64,000 nucleotides of DNA from Pseudopithomyces maydicus. Its lineage: Eukaryota > Ascomycota > Dothideomycetes > Pleosporales > Didymosphaeriaceae. Of this stretch, positions 45,461-57,736 are shown piece by piece. Below the pieces are notes generated by a model. It saw only the letters and a program-made list of their open reading frames with translations, was not told the DNA's origin and did not search any database. The translations under genes and the position numbers were made by a program. The DNA is taken from positions 3,348,001 to 3,412,000 of the forward strand of contig JANTUC010000001.1 of NCBI GenBank assembly GCA_026873275.1, given 5' to 3'. How positions within the stretch are numbered: position 1 is the first letter of the stretch; the number at the start of each line of letters is the position of its first letter.

Positions 45461-45470
45461 CTTATAAATG
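45461..45470 (-). promoter_or_regulatory. TATA-like box of the pectin methylesterase gene
   Basis: On the minus strand this reads CATTTATAAG, about 75 bp upstream of the start codon. Confidence 0.45.
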
Positions 45471-46443
45471 CACGAGACGGAGGATATATTCACTTACATC
45501 TCTTAGCATCACACAGACACACTTTGAAATAAGGATCTTCCGACCACTGCCCCTAATTTCGCGCCTGTAATTGATGCCACTATTCGAAACATGCGACTTG
45601 GCACTAAACAAGCCAGGCGTAGTGAAACTAGTACTCCAGGAGATTTCCCCGCAAAGCTTGACCGTGGGTGGTGATGGTTGGTGGAATGAAACGTGCTTGT
45701 GCGCAGTTGCGCCGGCTTATTTAACCATCCGTGAATTACAACCAGTACTATGGGCTAGCGCCACCTCGTGACACCGTTTCACTTCAGTCTTTACATTAAT
45801 TTCGTAAGAACAATCAGCTTTGGGATGTATCTGAAATTGTAGAAGACTCAGATGTCTTCTCGCAGGTATGTGAGGGGCAACCTGGCGAGATCATTTACAC
45901 TGCAGCTATGTAGCGAATCAGACACGAGAGATCTATCAGATATAAAGGGTGCACTAGAACAATAGATTAAATATAAACAAAATGAATGGAAGTGGTGAGT
46001 GGGTAGAGGAACATGTTGAGGTGATAGCAGTGCCTGGTCAATTCTAGTACCACGATTGATGACGAATACCTCTCCGTTTCCCATATAATGCTAGACGCAT
46101 AAGAATTGGATGTGACTAGCATTGGAGGCTGAAAAGTCGCTTATAGAAACGTAAAGGGAGAAGTGGAGAATCTGGGGAAAGAAGCGGGGTGCAGGCAGAT
46201 CCGCTAGAAGGGCGCGTACTGAAAGTGCCACGTAATGGATTTCCGTGTAACATTTACAAGTGAGTTTATGATCGCAATTATATTATATGCTTTGTACCAT
46301 TGTACAACTGGGTATCTATACTATGCCGTTGCATGTGGTCATTATAAAGGCCGTAAAATTCATGCAGTGAGAAAAGAAAATGTGAGCGCAGTCGCCATCA
46401 CCTCGCACGTACGGTGACCGACATCCCCTGGAACCCCGCCTTC
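45471..46443. other. Intergenic region, no gene seen
   Basis: This upstream region of the pectin methylesterase reaches to the 3' end of the MFS exporter gene. It is AT-rich around 46230-46380. No coding segment is supported. Confidence 0.4.
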
Positions 46444-48371
46444 CTACTCCTTAGGAGTCAACTTTTGAGTCGACTGAGGTCTTACAGAGAACCTTGATTG
46501 CAGTTCCTTGTCCATAGAGAAATGCTTCACGAAAAGTGAGACGGCAAGCGCGCTCGCAGAAATACCAGTAAGGAAAATGAAGACGGCGCGAAAGCCATGG
46601 CTGTAAGAGTCGAGGATAGCCGCCTTCATCACTTCGTCTTCGATGGTTCGTAGAACGTAGATGTAGCGCTCCGAGTCATGGGCGATACTTTCCGGAAGAC
46701 CGTGAGAGACCAGTCTAGAGGACATGGCGTTCTGGAAGATTGTTCCACAGATTGCTACCCCGAGAGGCGCACCGAGAGATCGCATGAAGGCGTACATGCA
46801 TGCAGCCATGGAGGCATCCTTGACTTTGCTGATTGCCTGGATGGCAGTGTTCATGCCTGTGATCACCTCTCCAAAGCCGATGCCCATTACACCAAGAGCG
46901 ATGGCGATGATGTAGTACTTTGTGTTGACATCGAGCAGTATCAGTAGCCCGACTCCCAGGGTGGTCATCGCCCATCCGCTCCATACCGCCCAGCGGAAAG
47001 CACCGAGCCGTGTAGTCAATGCCGCCACAATGACAGAGCCGGGTAACAGGAGGAAGAGAGCAGGGAACAGCTCGATGCCTGCACGGGTGGGCGATGAGGC
47101 TCGGATGGACATGAAGTAGAATGGGAGGTAGTAGAGTGCAGAGAAGATCTAAAGGAATGTCAGCTATGGAATCTTCTTAGAGAGTGTGTTACTCACAAGG
47201 AGACCGTTTACTAGCGCGCAGTAGAAGGAGATGATAGCAGAGGGGCAGTAAAACAAAGACATGGGTAGTAGACTATGAGGTCGAACCCACAGCTGCCATG
47301 CCACGAAGACCGCAACCCCGGCGAGGCCCAAGAGCAGAGGAGCCAAGGTCTGGACCGAGTTCCAAGCATATTGAACACCGCCCCAAGACAGACCGACAAG
47401 GAAGACCGTCGTGCCGCCCAAGAACAGCAACGCACCGACCCAGTCGGTCTGTTTCAGTTTTTGCGCCAATGTGAGTTTAGCCACTAAATTCAGTCGCACG
47501 AAGAAGATCGCAAGAACGAATCCGAGACCACAGAACGGGAAGTTGATGTAGAAGCACCAACGCCATGTGGTGTTTGCGACGAAAGCCCCTCCGATAACGG
47601 GCCCGATGATCGATCCCACGGCCCAGGAACCTTGCACGAGAGCGAAGTACTTGGGACGGTATCGCAATGGCACAATATCGCAGAATATAACCTGGCTCAA
47701 GGTGAGAATGCCTCCTCCACCGATACCTTGGATGCTTCTGCCGACGAGCATTATCGTGAAGTTGTTGGCCACGGCACACACAATAGTACCGGCAGTGAAG
47801 AAGATCAGCGATAAGATGAGGAGCTGCTGACGACCGAAGAACTCGGATATGGAGGCAATGACGGGCTGGAAAACTGCGTTGCTGAGAAGATAGGAGGTAC
47901 CTGTCCAGAACGCGTCTATCGCGCTGCCATTCAGTGACTGTGTAATTTGCTGCAGAACATGGTCAGCAAGAAGCATTTGAGAGATTGGCCTGGGATATCA
48001 AAGCTCACGGGTAAGACTGTGACAAGTATAGTCGCATCCAGCGCTACCATGAGCGAGATAATGGAAAGACTGATCATAATGATCCACTCTTTCTTCTCCG
48101 GTTTCCATTCTTCACTAGTGGACGCTTTCTCAATATCCATCAAGGTCGTAGCCGATGAGGAGACCGTCTCGGTGGGTGCTTCAGCTCCATTTGATGAGTT
48201 CAAAGTTGATTGCGAGGTCTTTGAAGGGAGCTTCGCCCCTGGAGAAGAAAAACGTTCCGCGGTTGTATCGATTGGTGAAACGGGACTCGGTTCTGAAAAG
48301 GACAACTTTGGGGTTGCGTTCGCTGAGATGGGAAATCCCTCGCCACCAATAAGGGGAGTAGTACCCGTCAT
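46444..48371 (-). CDS. MFS multidrug/toxin exporter, DHA2 (14-TM) type
   Basis: Exons are 48371-48009, 47949-47197 and 47148-46444 (606 residues). Joins restore VTVLP-QITQSLNGSAIDAFWTG and YCALVNGLL-IFSALYYLPFYFMSIRAS. The cytosolic N-terminus (about 90 residues, Ser/Thr/Pro-rich) precedes MISLSIISLMVALDATIL. Motif A-like SEFFGRQQLLILSL, LVGRSIQGIGGGGI and motif C (GSIIGPVIGGAF) are clear. The long hydrophobic series fits fourteen spans of the drug:H+ antiporter-2 group. An upstream ATG at 48452 in the same frame would add 27 residues; I chose 48371 because the longer start adds no conserved sequence. No biosynthetic genes surround it, so the exported compound is unknown. Confidence 0.9.
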
Positions 48372-50278
48372 TGCTGCGGGTATCACTGTGATTGTTCCTT
48401 TGTATAACGAAGATCTTGTGAGGAGAGCTTTGATCTGGATGTTGAGCAACAAAAGAAGCGCAGCTGGTGCCTCTTGAAAAGATCAAGCACTCCAAAGAAT
48501 GTGTGGATGTTACTCAAGGCTGTAGTGTGGAGATGCCCAGCTTGATGTTGTGCGAGGCTGGTCGCATACCAGGACTTTGTTCTTATATAACACATCTTTA
48601 ATTGAAGCGGCAGTTTGACGTTTGACTAAACGCTCAGCACCGAACAGAGTACGCCTGGATCCACCTAACGTATCCACTTTGCGATTTGGGCGCAGCCTTA
48701 CAGCTGCATCCCAGCACATCTCTACGAAGGAAGCGGCAATCAGGTGCTAGCTCGAAATGTACCTGGTCTCCGTTCCCACGATCCTGTTCTTGCCTATCAT
48801 TATGACAGATACGGCTTGAGCTAAACTGTTATACTCAGGCGATCAGCTTGCCGCTGGTTACTCATGTACCCTGCGCTATTCTGAGCTTACGTGGTTGTAG
48901 TGGTGGTGACATGGGTATGTAGACTGCCGAAACCCGCACGGTGCTGATTCGTCTATGACCGCCCATCAGCCAGGTTTGCTTAGCCCGATGCACCAATGAG
49001 AATCAGCATAGAGCACCCGACTTGCCGCATGGAGTTAGCTCTATGTAGGGTGTGGTCGAGAGGCCTTTAATAGCAAACAAACGTCAAGGTGGCTTATACC
49101 GATGCACGTATGTCGAGGCTGAGCGCGGGGCAGATCGATATCTGTGCAAGTCACTTAGTAGCAAGCGGGAATAATGTTGTATTCCGGTGCTGATGATAGA
49201 ACAGATGGGTGTGGCACTCTGCTCAGCTTTACGCGCAGGATTCAAAACCAGGAATTTCAACTGCTGTGAAGCCCGACGGGTGTGGCGGTCGATTAGCGAA
49301 GCTACTACATACACGGCAAAGCGCTAACAACCCGAACCCGTTCCCTGCTAGGAACGGCATCTATGTAAATCTCCGCAGCATTTCACGGTCCACTTCGACC
49401 TTAGAACTCTCAAAAGGGACTGATGTTCTTGAGATCTAACCTTTCTCACATGCCTACGGGGTGTCTGTACCGCACTATGCAAGCCCATAAGCGTAGATTG
49501 CACGTACATGAAACGATTCCCGATCTGACGCACCCGTATCAGCAAGGCATACGATTGCCACCCACACCAAAACCGTATATGTGAATTCCCCAAAATACTT
49601 CGCATCACCATGTATGGCACTGCGCCACACGCATATTCCCAAGCCATCGGGTCGGCATTACTCCACACAAGCATCTTTCGCTTGCCGCCGTTCCGATGTG
49701 TTCTTCCAGAGCGCAGGGTTATGCGGTTTTTGGTCAGGCGACTTAGCATACTGAGAATAACTAAAAACAACCGTAATCGCTTTGTAGTTAGTGCAGCTGT
49801 CAAGTAATCGCGACAGAAGTATCAAAATAAAACTTGCATGAAGATCAACCCCCAACGCACAAATCACATTCATTGAGTCGCCGGCAATGAGACCCTATTA
49901 CGGTGTAGCTTTGTGAGAGAAACGTTGAGGGTTGTAAGTAAGGCGTCTCGCTCTGTTCTGCAAGACAATGAGTGTGGTAGCATGTTGGAGTACCAAGAGG
50001 ATCAAGACACCAAGAGTGCATTGTGGCTGCGCTTCCGGACACACACACCAGCTATCAAGTGCGATGTTTTACGCGCCTTGAGCTAACCGCTTACGTGGGT
50101 ACCCGGATTATATGTCTATCAGCTCCAAAGCTCAAGTACACATAATAAATATGCCAATGGCCCTTCCTGTAACCTAGACGTTGTGGAACTTCGAATTTAA
50201 AGTTATACTCGCTGCGCCTCTTCCGTTCGACCCCAACAGCGTCGACGTGTAAAACAATTCAATATCACGTTTCCCATC
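48372..50278. other. Divergent intergenic region, no gene supported
   Basis: About 1.9 kb between the MFS exporter and the DUF829 gene. The 151-codon minus-strand frame at 49348-49803 lacks any domain and overlaps frames on the other strand. No tRNA-like B-box arrangement was found. Confidence 0.45.
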
Positions 50279-51328
50279 ATGCCATCATCGCCGCAGCATA
50301 CCGCGATACCCGGCTTCACACTTCTCGCCCCCACGATCTGGGAGCGGCAACCGTCTCCTTTTATTCACACTTTATCGACCAACGAACCGCCTTCACTAAT
50401 ACTCATTCTTCCATGGACCGGAGCTCACGGCAAACATGTTGGAAAGTATACGGAGATGTACCAAATGCTTTTCCCCTCAGCCCACATACTTTGCATCACA
50501 ACATCGACAAAAGACATCCTCCTACGATCATCGAAAAAGAAGCAGCGAAATTTAAAGCCCGCCGTCGAACGCATACTGAGCCATATCGACGCACATGATG
50601 GAAATGCAAATATACTTGTCCATGCCTTCTCAGAGGGTGGTTCGAATAAGGCAGTTGAGCTCGCAGAGGCATACCAAAAGATGACCAGCATGAGATTACC
50701 TGTCTCTGCTCTATGTCTGGACAGCACACCAGGACTTCCACACTACCGACGTCTGTGCAATGCAATCAAGAAGTCTCTACCACCGATCCCGATACTGAAC
50801 TACACCGGTCTCATAATAGGCAGTGCACTGTTGGGTGGTGTCTGGATCCTATACTCGTGTTTCAAAGGTTATGACAACAACGTGATATCACGCACACGTG
50901 GACGACTCCAGGACCCTATCTATTGGGACCCAACAGCCCCACGATGTTACTTTTACTCCAAGGGCGACGAGCTCATCGAGTGGCAAGATATTCGTGAGCA
51001 CATGGGTGAAGCTTTGCGATCTGGAGCCCCAGTTCTGGACGTCAGCTTTGAGGATAGCGGGCATTGTAAACATGCTGCCGTGCACCCGGACAGGTACTGG
51101 GGTGCGGTTAGTCTAACATGGACGAGAACCAACAAAAGAAGAAAGTCGCTGGGTTCGACTTGCAGGGGAGTCTTGGAGGGACTCTTATATTCTCCGAGCA
51201 GGTGGTGTGTTTTTCGGGGGCGCCTGAGCCGTTGGAGAAGTCGCAGCAATACTACCCATGAGATCGTGCCTATTTCTACCACTGTTGGCATTGGATTATT
51301 TGCATCAAGGTGGTATGGCGATGAGTAG
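50279..51328 (+). CDS. DUF829/TMEM53-like alpha/beta-hydrolase-fold protein
   Basis: An intronless frame of 349 residues. Features of the DUF829 (TMEM53/PaxU) family are present: a first strand PPSLILILPWTGAHGKHVGKY, ILVHAFSEGGSNKAVELAE around a nucleophile-elbow-like Ser (HAFSEGGS), LCLDSTPG, a hydrophobic span (LNYTGLIIGSALLGGVWILY), and PRCYFYSKGDELIEWQDI followed by SGHCKHAAVHPDRYW, where Asp and His could complete a catalytic triad. Members lie in nuclear or ER membranes in animals and near indole-diterpene clusters in some fungi. The last 60 residues are Arg/Ser-rich and match nothing known to me, so the natural end could be near 51120. No cluster genes surround it. Confidence 0.8.
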   Translation: MPSSPQHTAIPGFTLLAPTIWERQPSPFIHTLSTNEPPSLILILPWTGAHGKHVGKYTEMYQMLFPSAHILCITTSTKDILLRSSKKKQRNLKPAVERILSHIDAHDGNANILVHAFSEGGSNKAVELAEAYQKMTSMRLPVSALCLDSTPGLPHYRRLCNAIKKSLPPIPILNYTGLIIGSALLGGVWILYSCFKGYDNNVISRTRGRLQDPIYWDPTAPRCYFYSKGDELIEWQDIREHMGEALRSGAPVLDVSFEDSGHCKHAAVHPDRYWGAVSLTWTRTNKRRKSLGSTCRGVLEGLLYSPSRWCVFRGRLSRWRSRSNTTHEIVPISTTVGIGLFASRWYGDE

Positions 51329-51606
51329 ATCGTCAAGTAAGCCTCTTGGAGGCTACAAATAGCACGATATGACATAATGAGCAACCGATTTCTCTGTAAA
51401 CAAGCCCCCCAACTTGAAAGAGATAAACATAATACTTCATGACTCATACTTGATAATAACTGTGCAGCGACCTGTGCTCTTGTGAACCATTCTTGTGTTC
51501 CAGCGCTATTGCGATTATCGTTCATTATAAAGGATGACGCTGCCCAGCGCTCAATATGTCATCACCCGGATCTACATGGCTTAGCGATAAACTTTTAATT
51601 GCATAT

Positions 51607-53118
51607 TCACTGACTTACCAAATTATTATCTCGTTGTGGAGTCCCTGAATCTCTAAGGAGCATTTCACGCAGCTGTAAGTCTTCTTCTGTTGTCTCCATG
51701 TAGGATGCAACTCTTTGCTCATTGCCTTCTTCGAACCGAAGTTGACTGTCTTTCTCTTCCTCTCCCATCTCAGCGTGATAGGGTTTCACCAACTGTCCAG
51801 TCAAGGCTTCTCTGGGTCCTTTAAAGTAGATATGACCGAAGTCGATTAGTGCCGGAAGCCATGTGGTCAACGATAATATCTGGCCAAAAGAAAGTTCTCT
51901 CTCTTTGTTTGAAGGTCCTGAGATCTCTAAGACCCGCTTGTGGTTATGTATGAATATGCCCAGGAAAATCCACATGGAGATGCAAATGATCGGGGCATAT
52001 ATAAGATCGTATCGGAGTTTCAAATATGCTGGTATTCTTACATATCTAAGGATTTTCATCAAACCCGGCGATTTATTGGTCAGCTTCGATGCTGTTTTCG
52101 GTGCTGATCCCGGCCACGTCATGACCATGCTATATACCATCAAGACGAATCCAATGATGGCTAGAGAGTATATAATTTTCGTGAATCGATCCATTGTCGA
52201 TGACGGGAGGCACAGATAATCGAACCATGACTGGAAGTCAGGATCGTATCGCATCATCTCATCCCATTCGTAAGGTAAGCGCGTCCTGTTCGTATAGTTC
52301 ATATGCAACCAGAGGGCGAAATTGGTGAGCCCGACCATTGCCATCAAGCAGTAAACGGCGGTTCTAGTATTCGTGCGCCGTATCTTATCAAATGCAGACG
52401 CCTGTAAAAGTAGGACCGGGAACACAGACCAGAATGCTAAATAGCTGGCGACCACGGAAGAATATTCTGTCATGTAATTCTTCCGGCTTGCTAGGGCTTT
52501 TCCATATGTACAAGTCGCTGCAACAAGCATAGCTAGAGTGAACACGACAGATGTATCCAATACTACTCTTATGGAGTATTTCACGGCCATGAGGAGTCGA
52601 CTGGGGATGTACCGTGCCATGGATTGCTGCAGGGGCTTCCATCGAGGTAGCAGGAGCCAGTAAGTTGTGCTGATTATCGCCATGAGAAAATAGTTGATCA
52701 ACATCTATTCAAGTTGTTATTTGGATACTACATAGGTGGCATTTGTGCTCTACCGACTTACCCCTATACCAGCTAAGTCTGTATCGCCTCTCCAGCCGAG
52801 TCGAGGACATAGCTCATGAATGCAATTGTACTCCACGTAATCCTCTACAAAGCCAAGAATTTGGGAGTAATCGGATCTGATATCATCGCCAAACCATTCA
52901 ATGAGCTCCGAATTGGTAGGCAACGGGCGATTTTGTCGAGAGAAGTACCCACTAAAACCGTCTCGTAGAACATCCATAAGGTAGAACAGGGGTTCGTCTG
53001 AGATACGCCAACTCAAAGCCGAAAACTCGCTTGCCAGTGTGCAGTTATGTAACTCAAGGAACGCAGACACATTCTGGAGGACTACTTTCGGGAAATCTAA
53101 GCTAGAGTTCATACTCAA
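51607..53118 (-). CDS. Multi-span membrane protein of a fungal family of unknown function
   Basis: Exons are 53118-52762 and 52704-51607 (484 residues), joining GDTDLAGIG to MLINYFLMAIISTTYW. The soluble N-terminus has paired Cys near CIHELCPRLGWRGDTDLAG, a recurring motif before the first membrane span in this fungal family. About seven or eight hydrophobic spans follow (LDTSVVFTLAMLVAATCTYG, YLAFWSVFPVLLLQASAF, IIYSLAIIGFVLMVYSMV, APIICISMWIFLGIFI). The C-terminus is charged and Glu-rich. The last codons before the stop contain GTAAGT, a good splice donor, so a further exon cannot be excluded. Function is unknown. Confidence 0.78.
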
Positions 53119-54136
53119 CTATTTTTTCGATGAGGTTAAGCGCATTTGAAAATGTTCTGTTGCTGTAGAATCCGAGAGTGGTATAGAAAGTTATGGATTG
53201 CCCCTCTTAAAAGAAAATGAAGAGTGTAACATATCCCCACGGCACCTATGGATATCATGCCACATCGCTTACTGATGGTAACATTAGTCTTGACATGGAA
53301 CGAATGAACTCTCCTGTGAAACCGAAAATTGGATACTATTGGAAATTCAAACAGTCAGAATCAGAATATTTGTCTCTATTGGCTTCTCAGCGTGACGCGA
53401 GCCTTGTGTATCATACGCAATGCAACGTTACAATAATCAGCCCAAGGCTCCAGAGACGCAAAGAGGAGAGCGCGTTTATTATATAAATTCTACGTCCGTG
53501 ACCAAAACGACAGGCCTGAACCACTGGGATACGTGTGTACTTCACGTGGGACACTAGTTCACCTTTCTGCGCAGGCCCTAAACCGATTGACGGAGCTACG
53601 CACGACCTCCCGTCGCTACCGATAGTGATGAGACAATTATTCCACAATCGAAGCTATCTAGCTTGCGCAGAGGAGTCAAAAACGTCCATCCAAGCCGCTA
53701 ACCACGTCAGCCATGGAACAACTGGGACAGCCCGACAAATCCCGATCGCAAAATTCACGTGTTAGCGCCGAAAGTACTCCGACGCCACCAATTCGTGGCA
53801 CCACCATAGGCTCGACGACGCAAAAATTGTTTCACCGGTTAAAATCTTCTGGGTCCTGAAATATTCAATGGAGCTTAGCGACTGATTTTTGCCTTGGCCA
53901 TGATAAGCTTTTGTCTTGGAAAAGCCTTGTGGGTGTTCGGCGAAGTTTCGGCGCATACGGTGAGGGATTGCGCGTGCAACATATAAAGTGACTCGAGTCT
54001 CAGGGAGAAAAATCTATAGCAAGAGTCTGCGGTCAATATTTCCTGCTTCTATGTAAAATAAGAGGACATCAGAACTTCTTGTTCGTCTCCCAGATACACC
54101 ACATTCGTGACCAATACACCAATACACCAACACACC
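53119..54136. other. Intergenic region, no gene seen
   Basis: About 1 kb between divergent genes, with only short frames on both strands and no repeat. Confidence 0.4.
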
Positions 54137-54358
54137 ATGGTTTCCTCAACACCAAAGCCTGCTGCGATTCGCAAGTCTTCTGATGACAGCGTCGCCAGCC
54201 GTACGTCCTCAAAGCATTCGCTCGAGACCGCAACTTCCTCGCTTCGATCTGCACTCAAGAAGCCATTCCAAGGGTGGACAAAGGAAGCCCTCTGGGCAAA
54301 GCACGACCTCGACGATGTCTACAACTTCCCTACCGTGGTCCGAAGGGGCCAGGAGTAA
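54137..54358 (+). CDS. Small hypothetical protein (73 residues)
   Basis: The frame opens at an ATG in ACACCATGG context after an A/C-rich leader, as in many fungal genes. The protein is Ser/Lys-rich (SSDDSVASRTSSKHSLET) and ends with a more ordered segment, LKKPFQGWTKEALWAKHDL, then DDVYNFPTVVRRGQE. No known family was recognised. The start context and the ordered C-terminal half suggest a real gene, perhaps a conserved small cytosolic protein. Confidence 0.45.
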   Translation: MVSSTPKPAAIRKSSDDSVASRTSSKHSLETATSSLRSALKKPFQGWTKEALWAKHDLDDVYNFPTVVRRGQE

Positions 54359-54710
54359 AGGCTCTGGATTCTTAAATCGAACGACCATACCAATAACTAC
54401 GCGGATATATACCGGAGACTCGTCGGAGATGGATCGCGTGATAGTCTCGGCGATAACGTCAACATGATACGGGTGGAAATCGGTGAAAGCGGGTGCTAAG
54501 CGCTAGGAGTTTTGGTTGGAGCCATTGATACCACTGTTTAGCGACTTGGGAGTTAAAATTGGGAAAGCGATTGTCAGGGACTTTACGATATCGATATGCA
54601 TGCGGTGCGTTGGTGTATCTGTTCTAACTCAAATCGTAACTTTTTGCTTGCGTTTATGACTTGCATGCAACTATGATCCCGAACTCTAAAGACGTGCTAC
54701 TGTTCTTAAT
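54359..54710. other. Intergenic region, no gene seen
   Basis: A 352-bp convergent region between the small ORF and the alpha/beta hydrolase. Nothing recognisable. Confidence 0.4.
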
Positions 54711-55702
54711 TCAGCTGTCAACGGCGCTGCCCAACGTCTTCCAGAAGTTGCTGATCAGCGTCGCAACCTCAGGCACCCTTTGTCTAACCACATCGTGTCC
54801 CACCTGTGGAACGACGAATACGTTAGCTATCCCAACATCTTTCAAATCCTGCGTACTGCATATATCATCCAGCCCTCCCAGAATGGCTAAAGATGGAATC
54901 CCACTCCGACCTGCCTGAGCGAAAGCCGCATGATTATCGAATACCCGACCGTCACGTAGTACGCCAACCACAGAGGCCGCATGCCCTGCATGCTCTCGCA
55001 ATTGCCAGGCTTTAATCGCCGGAGCAACTACCTCTCCCCTTCCGACCCTTTCCTTCCAGTCTTCCGGTACCACTAGCTCACCGCCATTCAACCAACTATG
55101 AACCCACTTCCGCGCTGCAACCTCGTCCTTGCCACCGCGCAAGTGGTCCTGTTCCTCCGGGCTCAGATCCGACGACCGCATGAGACCAGCTGTTGCGACC
55201 AGGGTGAAGCTTTTTACTCTCGAAGTTCTCGAGCCCACGTACTCTGCCGTCAGTACACCACCAAATGAGTACCCAACAAGGTGTGCAGATGGCCACTTCA
55301 TCTTGTCCAGCAAGGCGTCCATCAAATCGAGGAAGAGGCTTGGCTCAAAAGGACGATAAGGCGTCTCGCTCAGCCCGTGACCCCAGTGATCGAAAAGCAC
55401 GAAGTGTGCTTTCGGAAATGCTTCCTGTAAGGTGCGAGCGAGGGGATATAGTCCGAGAGCTGGAGTTTGCACACCGTGAACGAGCAGCACGCGGTCAATG
55501 ACATCTGAAGTGCTACTAGGAGACGAAGGGGGAGGTCGTAGTATGCGGCTTTTCCGCTGCTTGTTTCTAGGTACTTTGCAGGCGGAAGAAGGGCACCAAA
55601 TGTCTCTGTGAAGGCTGACTCCGAGGGCGCCGGAATTGGCGGCTTCGTGCTGGCAACGTCGCCAGGGCGAGGTAGGACGAGTTCTTCGGCGCTGGTGGGC
55701 AT
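54711..55702 (-). CDS. Alpha/beta hydrolase; one apparent frameshift
   Basis: Two overlapping frames make one protein of 330 residues if one base is added in the G5 run at 55528-55532 (plus strand; C5 on the coding strand). The N-terminal frame begins MPTSAEELVLPRPGD and reads to AAYYDLP; the restored frame continues PSSPSSTSDVIDRVLLVHG. Fold features are the oxyanion HG (LLVHGVQTPA), DHWGHGLSE, the nucleophile elbow GYSFGG (Ser nucleophile), a likely catalytic Asp in LGGLDDICS and His in VPQVGHD. This is the triad order of the AB_hydrolase_1 group. The substrate is unknown. The exact one-base repair argues for a sequencing error rather than a pseudogene. Confidence 0.85.
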
Positions 55703-56460
55703 GGCTGTAGAGAGAGATGGGGTTGTAAAGACTGACGGGTTGCTTTGCTATGCTGAACGCTGCTCGGGGCTATTTTATAGTGCGAACATGAGGTTACGCT
55801 TATCGTGTCGGTCATAGGGCGCGTGCGCTACGATGGTTCCTAGCTTACAAATGGCAGGTCCTGTCTGCAGCGACAGCAACTTGAAGGAAGAGGGTCAAGT
55901 CAAGGTCGCATCTTACTCATCGAGGTCAGTGAGACAGAACAGTGCGACTTCGTGACTGAACAGCGAGAGCACGCCATCGGAATCCTGTGCAGACGACTGT
56001 GTGAAATCGATGACGACTTTTCATCCTGACGAGGCGGAGCGTTCATCAAGGACTTTGGAGCTTGCTATGTCCATGGAGATGTCAGCATGTGTTGTTGACA
56101 GCATGGTTTCGCAAAGCAGCGCCAATTTCGCATTCGCTTGTGCCACATCGGTCTTGACGTCACAATGCGAAGACCAGCCTTCCCGCTTTCTCCACTGTCT
56201 AACCCCAGGCGAAGCGCGCAACACCTTATCGAGCCTACAAAAAATAAGCGGATGCGAAGCCCATAAGATATAACCCCAAATTCGGCTGGTAGTGGCTGTG
56301 TCCGATGCTCATGGACTATGAAGACTCCGGGCGATCGCATCTGGGAGCATGACACAGATGCAAGCCTTCTTTAATACATATACCGCTGGTTGGGAGGTCC
56401 TTTGTTACTTGAAGAGTAAAACCTAAAGCACTCGTCTTACTGAATCTTGTAGAATTCACC
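55703..56460. other. Divergent intergenic region, no gene seen
   Basis: This holds promoters for the hydrolase (minus) and the four-span protein (plus). No clear motif. Frames on both strands at 56000-56360 lack domains. Confidence 0.4.
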
Positions 56461-57091
56461 ATGGCGAAATTACTTCCGATATCCCTTCACGTCCTCAACA
56501 TCGTAGTTGGCAGTCTTTGCGTTGCTGTCCTTGGCCTGACAACACATGCTATAGTCGTCAAAGACAAACTCGACCCTTTGCTCCCGGACAACATGAAGTC
56601 CGTGGGGATAGGAATGCTAATGTGGGCTGGATGCGGCGGCATCGTGGACATGCTTCTCTTCTTATTTCTAATCACCGCGGAGCCGCTTGGTCGTAAAGTG
56701 GTATGAAATTGCGCATCTATCACACTGCCGATCCTGACCAGGCCATTAGGGAACGGCTTCTCGTCCGTTATATCGGAACATGACTCTCTTCGTTGCAGCC
56801 TTCATCTTGTTCCGCCCTCTAGTCGTCCTCAGCTACACCTACGCCGAGAACAGCGGCATTACCCCCGAGAAGTGGGGATGCGAGATTGGAACTGGCAGTG
56901 ATGCGCAAGCACTTTGCCGCGACCTGCGTGCCGCGCGATACTTGCTTATTCCCATCTTCGTCCTCGCGGCGCTGTTGCTCGCGACTACGCTGTGGATAAG
57001 ATTCAGATACGACAGGTCGCCGCGGATGGACGATCAGACGGGACAAGAGGCGCAGCCACATGAGCAGAAAGAGTCGGGGATATCAGGGTAA
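56461..57091 (+). CDS. Small four-span membrane protein (MARVEL-like layout)
   Basis: Exons are 56461-56700 and 56750-57091 (193 residues); the 49-bp intron has GTATGA, a CCTGACC branch site and TTAG. Four hydrophobic spans are visible: LHVLNIVVGSLCVAVLGL, SVGIGMLMWAGCGGIVDML, NMTLFVAAFILFRPLVVLSY and LLIPIFVLAALLLATTLWI, with a charged C-terminal tail (DDQTGQEAQPHEQKES). The third and fourth spans flank a loop with two Cys (KWGCEIGTG, ALCRD). The spacing resembles fungal MARVEL-type proteins, but there is no decisive motif. Confidence 0.75.
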
Positions 57092-57736
57092 ATTGGATGA
57101 TGTATATGTCCTCGCCGCAGCAACTATTGGCATCCCAAGGGGCACGGGCATCAACCAACATCGTGACCATGCGGGCAATTATCGACAACCAATGCGCCAA
57201 CAGAGGGAAAGCTCGGACGAGTCGTTGCTACAGCCACCCGGTCCCGAATGACGCCCCTCACCCACCAGTAACAGCAGTTCCTCAGGCCAAAATGCAATTT
57301 CACGATCCTGCGCTAAACTCTCCTATCCCAAAACGCGCTCGCGGCGCGAAGGTTATTAGTGCCTCGCGTGGGTGTCTAACCGCTTCGGGGACCCTCACCA
57401 TGCATTCAGGTACCCCAGCGGCTCGGGCAATTTTCGACCCTGGCCCTGGTGGTCTCTGTTGGATAAAGACGTGATGACCCTCGCGTTGTCGCGATGCTCC
57501 ACCTTTGCTGGTCGTCGCTCGCTCACCCTCCAAGTCGTTGTTCGTCACTCTTTATGCGGACAGCACTTCTATATCGCCCATTAATACTAATACAATAAAT
57601 ACACCACCTACAACTACACACAAACATACCAACAAACCAACAAACAACCCATACGCTCATTATCCTACCTACCAACACCACCAAAAAGACAGAAAGACAG
57701 AAATAATACATACCAACCAACACCACCACCACCATA
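57092..57736. other. Intergenic region with AC-rich leader
   Basis: No gene was seen. From about 57590 to 57735 the sequence is strongly A/C-rich (repeated ACCAACAAAC- and CACCACC-like units), which looks like the 5' leader of the surface-protein gene. Confidence 0.5.

Noticed and set aside
44278..48371. Pectin methylesterase, MFS exporter and nearby FAD oxidoreductase as a secondary-metabolite cluster
   Set aside because: No polyketide synthase, peptide synthetase, terpene synthase or pathway regulator is present, and the oxidoreductase is 25 kb away.
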